A stretch of 64,000 nt of DNA from Novosphingobium sp. MD-1 (GTDB lineage Bacteria; Pseudomonadota; Alphaproteobacteria; Sphingomonadales; Sphingomonadaceae): NCBI RefSeq assembly GCF_001014975.1, contig NZ_BBXA01000013.1:620001-684000 (forward strand). The letters run 5' to 3'. The position numbers and the translations under genes are program-made. The notes under the pieces are model-generated. The model made no database searches, was not told where the DNA came from, and saw nothing but the letters and a program-made list of their open reading frames with translations. This document shows, one piece after another, positions 8,378 through 16,022 of the stretch (position 1 is its first letter; each line of letters begins with the position of its first letter).

Positions 8378-9451
8378 ATGACCTCGACTCCCCATACCAT
8401 CGAGACGCTCGCTCCGGGCGCAACGCGGATGGCCGCAGAAGCGCTGTCCGCGCCGGCATTGTGCGCGCGGCAGCTCCAGCTTAATACCAATCTGGTCCGC
8501 GACGCCGGCCAGCGCCTGCGCGCGCTCGCCCCGCCCTTCGCGGCGACGTTGGCGCGCGGCAGCTCCGATCAGGCCGCCGCCTTCGCCAAGTTCCTGCTGG
8601 AAACGAAAGCCGGCATCCCCACGGTCAGCCACGCCCCGTCGACCGGTTCGCTCTATCACGCGACCTCGGCCCATTTCCGCGACGTGCCGCTGATCGCGAT
8701 CTCGCAATCGGGCCGCAGCCCCGATCTGCTCGCCGCCGCCGATGACGCGCGCGCGCGGGGTGCGGTGGTCATCGCCGTGGTCAACGATGCCGCCTCCCCC
8801 CTCGCCGACCTCGCCGAGATAGTCGTTCCCGTCCACGCCGGCCCCGAAACCAGCGTGGCGGCGACCAAGAGCTTCCTTTGTACGCTCGTCGCGCTCACCC
8901 ATCTTGTCGCCGAGTGGAGCCAGGACGCGGCCCTGCTGGAAGCGCTGCCCCAGACGGGACGCGTGCTCGAACAGGCCGCCGCGGCCGACTGGACTGCCGC
9001 CGTCGCGCCGTTGAGGGACGCGAGCGAGATGCTCGTGCTGGGCCGTGGCCCCAGCCTGCCCGTCGCTGGCGAAGCCGCGCTCAAGCTGAAGGAGACATCG
9101 AACCTTCATGCCGAGGCCTTCAGCAGCGCCGAAGTGGCGCATGGCCCGATGACGCTGGTGGGCGCGGGCGATCCGGTGCTGGTCCTCGCCCCGCTCGATA
9201 TTGCCCGGACCGGCCTTCGCGCGCGACTGGAGGATTTCGCGGCGCGGGGCGCTAACGTGATCGCCGCCGGCTTGCCCGAAGACGTGGAGCCCGCGAGCCT
9301 CGTCCTGCCGATGGACACGCAGGTCCACCCCGTGCTGGGCGCTATCGCGCAGATCCAGAGCTTCTACGGCCTGGCCAATGCGCTTTCGCTGGCGCGGGGG
9401 TGCGATCCCGATAGCCCTCCGCATCTCAACAAGGTAACGCGCACGCTATGA
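8378..9451 (+). CDS. nagB-II: Glucosamine-6-phosphate deaminase, NagB-II (SIS-domain) type
   Basis: A 357-residue protein made of two SIS domains (about 40-170 and 195-340), resembling the isomerase half of GlmS without its glutaminase domain. Motifs include LARGSSDQAAAFAKF, AISQSGRSPDLLAA, LKLKETSNLHAEAFSSAEVAHGP and the C-terminal DPDSPPHLNKVTRTL typical of the family. It converts glucosamine-6-phosphate to fructose-6-phosphate and ammonia. It is first in a five-gene plus-strand operon and overlaps nagA by four bases. No Shine-Dalgarno sequence is evident upstream, so a leaderless or weakly initiated message is possible. Confidence 0.93.
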   Translation: MTSTPHTIETLAPGATRMAAEALSAPALCARQLQLNTNLVRDAGQRLRALAPPFAATLARGSSDQAAAFAKFLLETKAGIPTVSHAPSTGSLYHATSAHFRDVPLIAISQSGRSPDLLAAADDARARGAVVIAVVNDAASPLADLAEIVVPVHAGPETSVAATKSFLCTLVALTHLVAEWSQDAALLEALPQTGRVLEQAAAADWTAAVAPLRDASEMLVLGRGPSLPVAGEAALKLKETSNLHAEAFSSAEVAHGPMTLVGAGDPVLVLAPLDIARTGLRARLEDFAARGANVIAAGLPEDVEPASLVLPMDTQVHPVLGAIAQIQSFYGLANALSLARGCDPDSPPHLNKVTRTL

Positions 9452-10599
9452 CGCTGACGGCACTTACCGGCGCGAGCATCGTTCTGGCCGACGCGATTGC
9501 CGAAGGGCAGGCGCTGTTGCTCGATGGCGACCGCATTGCCGGCCTTGCTGCGGCGGATGCCCTGCCGGCCGGCTGCGCCCGCCATGACCTTGGCGGTGGC
9601 TGGCTGCTGCCGGGCTTTATCGACGTGCAGGTCAACGGCGGCGGCGACGTGCTGTTCAACGATCACCCCTCGGTCGAGGGCATCCGCGCCATCGCCACCG
9701 CCCATCGTCGCTTCGGCACGACCGGGCTGCTGCCGACGCTGATCAGCGACTATGCCGGCGTGGTCGAAACCGCCATCGCGGCGGGCGAGGCGGCGCTGGC
9801 CGACCGGGTGCCGGGTGTGCTCGGCATTCACATCGAAGGCCCGCATCTCAACCCCGCGAAGAAGGGCATCCACGACAAGGCGCGCTTCACAGCGGTCGAT
9901 GCGGAAGTCATCGCGCGGCTGGCGCAGCCCACCCTGGGACGGCGCGTGGTGACGCTGGCGCCCGAACTCGCCCCTGCGGGAACCGTGCGCACGCTGACCG
10001 ATGCGGGCGTGCTGGTGTGCGCGGGGCACAGCCTTGCGGACTACGACCAGACCCGCGCCGCGCTGGAAGAGGGACTGGCGGGTTTCACCCATCTGTTCAA
10101 TGCCATGACGCAGTTTCTCAGCCGCGAACCCGGCATGGTCGGCGCGGCGCTGGAAGATCGCGCCAGCCATTTCGGGCTTATCGTCGACGGCCTCCATGTT
10201 CATCCCGCCGCCCTGCGCGTGGCGCTGCGCGCACGGGGAGGCGACGGCGCGATGCTGGTGACCGATGCGATGCCCCCGGTCGGCGGCACGCAAGACCGGT
10301 TCACGCTGATGGGCCAGGACATCGCGGTGGTCGACGGCACCTGCCGGGGGCCGGACGGCACGCTCGCCGGATCGGCGCTGACCATGGTGCAGGCGCTGTG
10401 CAACACGATGGAGCTGCTCGGCTGCGACATCGTGACCGCATCGCGCATGGCGAGCGGCAATCCCGCGCGATTCCTGCGGCTCGACCACGAAACCGGCGCC
10501 ATCGCGCCGGGCTTGCGCGCCGATCTCGTCCACCTTGATGCGTCGCGCTCGGTTACCGCCACCTGGATCGCCGGCGCACGCGCGGATCACCGCGCATGA
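9448..10599 (+). CDS. nagA: N-acetylglucosamine-6-phosphate deacetylase
   Basis: A 383-residue amidohydrolase-fold enzyme of normal length. It removes the acetyl group from GlcNAc-6-phosphate, the product of MurQ and NagK, and supplies NagB-II. Family motifs are visible: GFIDVQVNGGGDVLFND, GIHIEGPHLNPAKKGIH, AGHSLADYDQ, THLFNAMTQF and the catalytic aspartate segment LVTDAMPPVGG. The start overlaps the nagB-II stop as ATGA, and the stop overlaps the next gene the same way, so the three are translated as a coupled set. Confidence 0.96.
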   Translation: MTLTALTGASIVLADAIAEGQALLLDGDRIAGLAAADALPAGCARHDLGGGWLLPGFIDVQVNGGGDVLFNDHPSVEGIRAIATAHRRFGTTGLLPTLISDYAGVVETAIAAGEAALADRVPGVLGIHIEGPHLNPAKKGIHDKARFTAVDAEVIARLAQPTLGRRVVTLAPELAPAGTVRTLTDAGVLVCAGHSLADYDQTRAALEEGLAGFTHLFNAMTQFLSREPGMVGAALEDRASHFGLIVDGLHVHPAALRVALRARGGDGAMLVTDAMPPVGGTQDRFTLMGQDIAVVDGTCRGPDGTLAGSALTMVQALCNTMELLGCDIVTASRMASGNPARFLRLDHETGAIAPGLRADLVHLDASRSVTATWIAGARADHRA

Positions 10600-11660
10600 T
10601 GCCCGAACTGGGCCTGATCGAAGGCCGCTTCGGGCGCATCTGGACCGAGGCGGAGCGCGGCCATGTCGTGCAGACGCTCGCGGCGGCGGGCTATGGCTTC
10701 TACCATTACGGCCCCAAGGCCGACCGCGCATTGCGCCGCGCCTGGCGTGAGCGCCACGACCCCGAACAGACCGCTATGCTTGGTCGCCTCTCCGCCCACG
10801 TGCGCGCGGCGGGGATGCGGTTCGGCATCGCGCTGACGCCGATCGGCTCGACGCACCCGTTCGACGACGAGGCCCGCGCCGCCCTCGCCCGGCGGGTGGC
10901 GGATCTCGACGCCATCGGCATCGACGACCTTGCCATTCTGTTCGACGATCTGCGCGGCGACATGCCGGACCTTGCCGCGCGACAGGCAGACGTGGTCAAC
11001 TTCTGCGCGGGCCTGACCCGGGCGACGCGGGTCTATACCTGCCCCACCTACTATTCGGACGACCCGGTGCTTGATCTGGTGTTCGGCGACCGGCCGGCCG
11101 GCTATCTCGCTGAACTGGGACGGCGGCTCGATCCGGCGGTCCGGGTTTACTGGACCGGCGAGGAGGTCTGCTCGCGGGCGATCGACCGCGCCCATGTGGA
11201 GCGCGTGGCGCAGGAACTGGGGCGTCCGGTCTGCCTGTGGGACAACTATCCGGTCAACGACGGCGCGCGCATGTCACGCTTTCTCCATCTGCGCGCGTTC
11301 ACCGGCCGCTCCGCCGCTATCGCTCCGCACGTTTCGGGCCACGCGATCAACCCCGCGATCCAGGCGCATCTCGGCTGCATTCCCGCCCTGACGCTGGCTG
11401 CGGTTTACCGGCAGGGCGAAGCCTACGCCTATGGCGCGGCGTTCGCTGAGGCCGCGCGGCAGGTGCTGGGCGCGGAGTTCGCGCAGATGCTGCAACAGGA
11501 TCTTCCGGCGCTTCAGGACGTTGGCCTTGAACGGCTGGGATCGCGCGGCGAGCGCCTGCGGGCGCGCTATGCGTCGATCGACCATCCCGCCGCGCGCGAG
11601 ATCGTTCGCTGGCTGGACGGCGACGACCTGATGACCGACGACGAAGTCCAGACCCAATAG
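10596..11660 (+). CDS. GH84-type beta-N-acetylglucosaminidase domain protein (cytosolic)
   Basis: A 354-residue protein matching the catalytic barrel of glycoside hydrolase family 84 (O-GlcNAcase/NAGidase). The adjacent acids D117-D118 in LAILFDDLRGD correspond to the substrate-assisted catalytic pair, and CLWDNYPVNDG (near 217) and HVSGHAINPAIQAHLG fit the family. It has no signal peptide or accessory domain, so it should act in the cytoplasm. GH84 enzymes remove terminal beta-GlcNAc. In this operon the natural substrate could be imported GlcNAc oligomers or GlcNAc-anhydro-MurNAc, the job usually done by GH3 NagZ. That substitution is inference. Confidence 0.85.
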   Translation: MMPELGLIEGRFGRIWTEAERGHVVQTLAAAGYGFYHYGPKADRALRRAWRERHDPEQTAMLGRLSAHVRAAGMRFGIALTPIGSTHPFDDEARAALARRVADLDAIGIDDLAILFDDLRGDMPDLAARQADVVNFCAGLTRATRVYTCPTYYSDDPVLDLVFGDRPAGYLAELGRRLDPAVRVYWTGEEVCSRAIDRAHVERVAQELGRPVCLWDNYPVNDGARMSRFLHLRAFTGRSAAIAPHVSGHAINPAIQAHLGCIPALTLAAVYRQGEAYAYGAAFAEAARQVLGAEFAQMLQQDLPALQDVGLERLGSRGERLRARYASIDHPAAREIVRWLDGDDLMTDDEVQTQ

Positions 11661-11677
11661 GACCAGACAACGGCGCC

Positions 11678-13393
11678 ATGACAGGAAAACGCGACACGGA
11701 ACTGCTGGAGCGGCTGCGCGAGGCGGTGGGGCAGCGTCATGTGCTAACGTCCGCGCGCGCCACGGCGCGCTATCGCCAGGGCTATCGCACCGGCAGCGGG
11801 CCGGCGCTTGCCGTGGTGCGGCCGGGTAGCCTGGTCGAGCTTTGGAAGGTCGCGCAGGCCTGCGTCGCGGCTGACGTCTCGATCATCATGCAGGCTTCGA
11901 ACACCGGGCTGACCGGCGGCTCCACGCCCGATGGCGCGGATTATCCCGGCGGGCTCGTCATCATCAGCACCACACGCCTTTCCGCGCTGCATGTCATCCG
12001 CGATGGCGCGCAAGTGCTATGCCTGCCGGGCACAACGCTGCACCGTCTGGAGCAGGCGCTGCGCCCCTTTGGGCGCGAGCCGCATTCGGTGATCGGCTCC
12101 TCCTGCCTCGGCGCCTCGGTCGTGGGCGGCGTCTGCAACAACTCGGGCGGGTCGCTCGTGCGGCGCGGGCCGGCCTATACCGAGCTGGCGCTGTACGCGC
12201 AGGTCCGGCCCGACGGCACGCTGGCGCTGGTCAACCACCTCGGCATCGCGCTGGGGGACGATCCCGAAACGATGCTCGCCCGGCTGGACGCGTGGGCCTT
12301 CGCGGAAGCCGACATCGATCCCGCCCTCGACCGCCGGGCGCACGACCATCGCTATGCCGAGCATGTGCGCGATGTCGACAGCATGAGCCCGGCGCGGTTC
12401 AATGCCGATCCGCGCTGCCTGTTCGAAAGCGCCGGCAGCGCGGGCAAGCTGATCGTCTTCGCCGTCCGGCTCGACACGTTCGCGCGCGAGGAAGACACCG
12501 CCACCTTCTACATCGGCGCAGCTTCGCCCGAACCGCTCACCGAACTGCGCCGGACGATGCTGCGCGATTTCGCGCAGCCGCCGATCGCCGGGGAATACAT
12601 GCACCAGACCGCGTTCGACGTGGCCGACCGCTATGGCCGCGACATGTTCTTCGCGATCGAGCGGCTCGGCACGGACCGGCTGCCCGCGCTCTTTGCCGCC
12701 AAGGGCCGGTTCGATGCGCTGTTCGGCAACGGCCTGAGCGACCGGGTGATGCAGTGGGCCAGCCGGTTCGTGCCCGATCCCCTGCCCGCACGGATGCGCG
12801 CCTTCCGCGATCGCTTCGCGCACCACCTGATCCTCAAGGTCTCGCGCGATCAGGCAGAGGCCACGCGCGGGCTGCTTGCCCGCCTGTTTCCCGGTGATGA
12901 GAACGGCGATCATTTCGAATGCACGCCGGCGGAAAGCGCCAAAGCCTTCCTGCACCGCTTCGTCGCCGCCGGCGCGGCCGTCCGCTATCGCGCGGTGCAT
13001 CGGCGGGAGGTGGAGGATATCGTCGCGCTCGACGTCGCGCTGCCCCGCAACACCCGCGAATGGCGCGAAAGACTGCCGCAGGACCTCGCCGACAAGACGA
13101 TTCACGCGCTCTATTACGGGCACTTCTTCTGCCAGGTGTTCCATCAGGACTACATCGTGCGCAAGGGCACCGATCCGCTGGCGTTCGAACACGCGCTGTG
13201 GGCGCTGCTGGACGCGCGCGGGGCGCAGTATCCGGCCGAACACAACGTCGGCCATCTCTACGTCGCGCGGCCCGAGCTGGAACACTTCTACCGCAGCATC
13301 GATCCGCGCAACCAGCTGAACCCCGGCATCGGCCACACCGCCCGCGGCCGCGGCTGGACCGCAACGGCAACCCCTGGAGAACACCGGCCATGA
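11678..13393 (+). CDS. dld: Quinone-dependent D-lactate dehydrogenase
   Basis: A 571-residue FAD enzyme, the same length as E. coli Dld. The FAD-binding PCMH domain occupies the first half (ADVSIIMQASNTGLTGGSTPDG and SVIGSSCLGASVVGGVCNNSGGSLVRRGPAY in two stretches). The C-terminal cap and membrane-binding domains include YYGHFFCQVFHQDYIVRKG and the closing RNQLNPGIGHT. It oxidises D-lactate to pyruvate and passes electrons to the quinone pool at the inner membrane. D-lactate is the second product of MurQ, so its place between the GH84 gene and nagK makes metabolic sense. Its stop overlaps nagK as ATGA. Confidence 0.93.
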   Translation: MTGKRDTELLERLREAVGQRHVLTSARATARYRQGYRTGSGPALAVVRPGSLVELWKVAQACVAADVSIIMQASNTGLTGGSTPDGADYPGGLVIISTTRLSALHVIRDGAQVLCLPGTTLHRLEQALRPFGREPHSVIGSSCLGASVVGGVCNNSGGSLVRRGPAYTELALYAQVRPDGTLALVNHLGIALGDDPETMLARLDAWAFAEADIDPALDRRAHDHRYAEHVRDVDSMSPARFNADPRCLFESAGSAGKLIVFAVRLDTFAREEDTATFYIGAASPEPLTELRRTMLRDFAQPPIAGEYMHQTAFDVADRYGRDMFFAIERLGTDRLPALFAAKGRFDALFGNGLSDRVMQWASRFVPDPLPARMRAFRDRFAHHLILKVSRDQAEATRGLLARLFPGDENGDHFECTPAESAKAFLHRFVAAGAAVRYRAVHRREVEDIVALDVALPRNTREWRERLPQDLADKTIHALYYGHFFCQVFHQDYIVRKGTDPLAFEHALWALLDARGAQYPAEHNVGHLYVARPELEHFYRSIDPRNQLNPGIGHTARGRGWTATATPGEHRP

Positions 13394-14256
13394 CCTATTT
13401 CCTCGGCATCGACGCCGGCGGCAGCAATTGCCGCGCGCGCCTGATCGATGCGGCCGGCGCCACCATCGGCGAAGGCCGTTCGGGCACCGCCAATGCGCGC
13501 ATCGGCATCGACGCGCTCTATGATACCTTGAAGGATACCGCCGACCAGGCGGTGGCGCAGGCCGGCCTTGCCCCGCCACAGCGGGCGCAGGTCCGCGCCG
13601 GCATGGGCATTGCCGGCATTACGCGCCCAGGCGTGCGCGAAGCGCTTGGTGAACTGGATTTCGGCTTCGCCTCGGTCGCCTATGCCACCGACGCGCAGAT
13701 CGCCAACCTTGGCGCGCATGGCGGCGAAGACGGGGCGATCCTGATCATCGGCACCGGCAGCGCCGCCCAGTTGCGCGTGCATGGCGAGGATTTCACCATC
13801 GGCGGCTACGGCTTTCCCATTTCCGACGAGGGCAGCGGCGCGGCGCTTGGCCTGTCCGCCATGCGCCACGCTCTGCGCGCGCTCGACGGGCGCACCCGCC
13901 GCACGCCGCTGAGCGCCGCCGTGACCGAGCGCTTCAACCACGATACGGCACAGGCGATCGCGTGGATGGATCAGGCCACGCCGCGCGACTATGGCGCCTT
14001 TGCGCCGCTGGTGATGGACTATGCCGAAGCCGACGACGCCATCGCCCGCTCGATCGTGGAAGACGCGGCCGCCCATATCGAGCGCTTCATCGAGACGATC
14101 TTCGAGCGCGGCGCCACGCGCTGCACGCTGGTGGGTGGACTCGCCCCCCGCATGAAGCCCTGGCTGCGTTCCCGCACCGTCGAACGCCTGAGCGATCCGC
14201 TCGGCGATTCCCTCGATGGCGCGCTCCGTCTCGCCGGTTATCGCGGACCGGCCTGA
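13390..14256 (+). CDS. nagK: N-acetylglucosamine kinase (BadF/BadG ATPase fold)
   Basis: A 288-residue ASKHA-fold ATPase. The phosphate loop MTYFLGIDAGGSNCRARL is at the N-terminus, ILIIGTGSAAQLRVHG near residue 115 and GGYGFPISDEGSGAALG near 137. This matches the BadF-type GlcNAc kinase family that makes GlcNAc-6-phosphate. The start at 13390 is set by the ATGA overlap with dld; the frame is open further upstream inside dld, but that part is only a shadow. It is the last gene of the nagB-II operon and feeds nagA. Confidence 0.88.
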   Translation: MTYFLGIDAGGSNCRARLIDAAGATIGEGRSGTANARIGIDALYDTLKDTADQAVAQAGLAPPQRAQVRAGMGIAGITRPGVREALGELDFGFASVAYATDAQIANLGAHGGEDGAILIIGTGSAAQLRVHGEDFTIGGYGFPISDEGSGAALGLSAMRHALRALDGRTRRTPLSAAVTERFNHDTAQAIAWMDQATPRDYGAFAPLVMDYAEADDAIARSIVEDAAAHIERFIETIFERGATRCTLVGGLAPRMKPWLRSRTVERLSDPLGDSLDGALRLAGYRGPA

Positions 14257-14259
14257 CCC

Positions 14260-14284
14260 CGGCGGGCGGCCCGGATACCCGCCG
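14260..14284. terminator. Hairpin between convergent genes
   Basis: The inverted repeat CGGCGGG (14260-14266) and CCCGCCG (14278-14284) fills the 28-bp gap between nagK and the oppositely directed gene at 14285. It has no T-tract on either side, so it may be a weak bidirectional stop or an RNA end stabiliser. Confidence 0.45.
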
Positions 14285-15763
14285 TCAGCGCCCGATCAGT
14301 CCCAGTGCGTGACGGATGAACGCGTCGCGGTCCGTGACCCACCGCGCTTGGGGCGGCAGTGCCGGATCGACCAACGTCCAGCCCTGCGGCGCATAGACCT
14401 GCGCCAGCGTTCCCCTGGTGTTGAACGCCATGGAGACCATGCGCTGCTGCGCCAGCGTCGTCTGGCTGTTGCCTTCCATCGCCACGCCATCGGGCGCGAG
14501 ATGCGTTCCTTGCGGGCGCAGCGCGATCGCATAAGGCTCCGTCCGGAAGCTCTGGACCGTGGTGTTGAGAAAAATCGACAGATAGACCTTGTCCAGCGCC
14601 TGCCCGACGACAGCGGCTTTCGTGGGCGGCATTCGCCACGCGGGATCGGTCAGCAGGCTCCAGGGGTAATTCTCCGGCGCGCCATACCGCAGTTCGGTAC
14701 GCAGATCGACGAGTCCTTCGCGCGGCGCCTGCGCCGGCGCGATCCGGTTCAGCCGCAGCCCGTTCGACCACGTGAAGCCAAAGGCGCTGACATCCAGCAG
14801 CGGCATGGCCGACGGCGTGGAACCGACGGGTCGGTTCGATACCGTTACGTTCTCGTAGATGCGCAGATAAGCCTTGTCCTTGATCTGGTGGCCGCTGGCG
14901 AGGTTCTGCCACGCGCGCTGGCCCTGCCAGCTCGAACGGACGAAATGCGAAACCAGCGTACCGTTGATATAGGTACTGTGTTCCTGATCGCTGTTGGTGC
15001 CGACGTTGCCGGCAATCTCGCTGTCCTCGACATAGAGCATGGTCTGGCCGCTGGGGACGAAGATCGCGTTCTTGCCGCCGTAGATCTTCGAGCGCCGGAT
15101 AACAGCGGTGAACAGGCCCGGCCGATGCCCGTCGAAAGCTTCGAGATAGACCGCGCCGATCGGCTGGATCGCGCCGGGGAAGTCCAGTTCGACATCGCGC
15201 ATTTCGAAATGCAGCCGCTGCTGGCCGATGTCGTAGAGGTGAAGGCCGACGGACGCCCACTCGTTCCCCGACCGGAACGTGACGCGACGCCCAGGGATCG
15301 ACGAGCGCAGGATATATTGAGTTCCGCGCAGATCGCCCGCGACCTGCGGCACCAGCGGCGCGAACGGATAGACGCACGGTTGCCCAGCGCCATCTAGCGC
15401 TTCGTAAACGAGTTCGTAGCCCCCTTCGATGCGCCCGCCGAAATCGTCAACGCTCCGTCCGGCATAGACTTCACGGCCGGCGGCGCGCGAGGCATCGCAT
15501 TTCACCAGCAGCCGGACGGCGGGGCGGCGCAGGCCATCCATCGGCATATAGAACGGATAGGCGCGATCGGCCTGGTCGGGTGGCAACGTGGCCGCCGGGG
15601 GTGCCGGAGGCGCATCCTGCGCGCCGGCCAGCGTTTCCGGCATGGAAACGTCGGCATAGCGCAGGCTTTGCCCGGCTCCCGCCCCCGCACCGGACAGCAA
15701 GGGCAGCGCCAGCACCGGCAGGGCCAGAATCGTCAGCAGTTTGACCCTTGCAGGCACGCGCAC
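14285..15763 (-). CDS. Secreted protein of unknown function, possibly a beta-helix fold
   Basis: A 492-residue protein starting with GTG (AGGGAG upstream) and a signal peptide (MRVPARVKLLTILALPVLALP). The middle (about 150-330) alternates short beta-rich phrases such as VELDFPGAIQPIGAVYLEAFDGH, FTAVIRRSKIYGGKNAIFVPSG and MLYVEDSEIAGNVGTNSDQEH. This reads like the rungs of a right-handed parallel beta-helix, a fold common in polysaccharide lyases and hydrolases. I do not recognise the family and see no catalytic signature. It is a single gene, convergent with nagK and divergent from the c-di-GMP gene. A periplasmic or secreted carbohydrate-related role is only a guess. Confidence 0.7.
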   Translation of the reverse strand: MRVPARVKLLTILALPVLALPLLSGAGAGAGQSLRYADVSMPETLAGAQDAPPAPPAATLPPDQADRAYPFYMPMDGLRRPAVRLLVKCDASRAAGREVYAGRSVDDFGGRIEGGYELVYEALDGAGQPCVYPFAPLVPQVAGDLRGTQYILRSSIPGRRVTFRSGNEWASVGLHLYDIGQQRLHFEMRDVELDFPGAIQPIGAVYLEAFDGHRPGLFTAVIRRSKIYGGKNAIFVPSGQTMLYVEDSEIAGNVGTNSDQEHSTYINGTLVSHFVRSSWQGQRAWQNLASGHQIKDKAYLRIYENVTVSNRPVGSTPSAMPLLDVSAFGFTWSNGLRLNRIAPAQAPREGLVDLRTELRYGAPENYPWSLLTDPAWRMPPTKAAVVGQALDKVYLSIFLNTTVQSFRTEPYAIALRPQGTHLAPDGVAMEGNSQTTLAQQRMVSMAFNTRGTLAQVYAPQGWTLVDPALPPQARWVTDRDAFIRHALGLIGR

Positions 15764-16022
15764 CGGTTGCTCCCTGTTTAACGCGAAAGAACCACCCTTC
15801 TAGACGGAAGGGCGTTAAGGCGAAGTATCGATGCGGCCGGTCAATGCCATGGCTCCCAGGGTCGGCCCCGAACATGCTCCGGATCGGTGGAAACCGCCTG
15901 TTCGAATTCAACCGAACTTAACGATTGTGACCAATAAACTTCGCCTCCTAAGCAGCGCCAGGCAAGGTGAAGGATCGCCATACCCCGACAAGCGTTGCGT
16001 TGCCGCAGGTTATGGACCGCAG
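15764..16022. promoter_or_regulatory. Divergent intergenic region
   Basis: This 259-bp spacer lies upstream of both the secreted protein (minus) and the GGDEF-EAL gene (plus). The plus-strand frame of the latter is open back to 15831, but the translated stretch has no similarity to signalling proteins and its base composition looks non-coding. I see no convincing promoter boxes or repeats. Confidence 0.4.

Noticed and set aside
12919-13389. Upstream extension of the nagK frame inside dld
   Set aside because: It lies within the dld gene, and the ATGA junction gives a family-typical start at 13390.
15831-16022. N-terminal extension of the GGDEF-EAL protein
   Set aside because: The extension has no similarity to sensor domains and overlaps the divergent promoter region.
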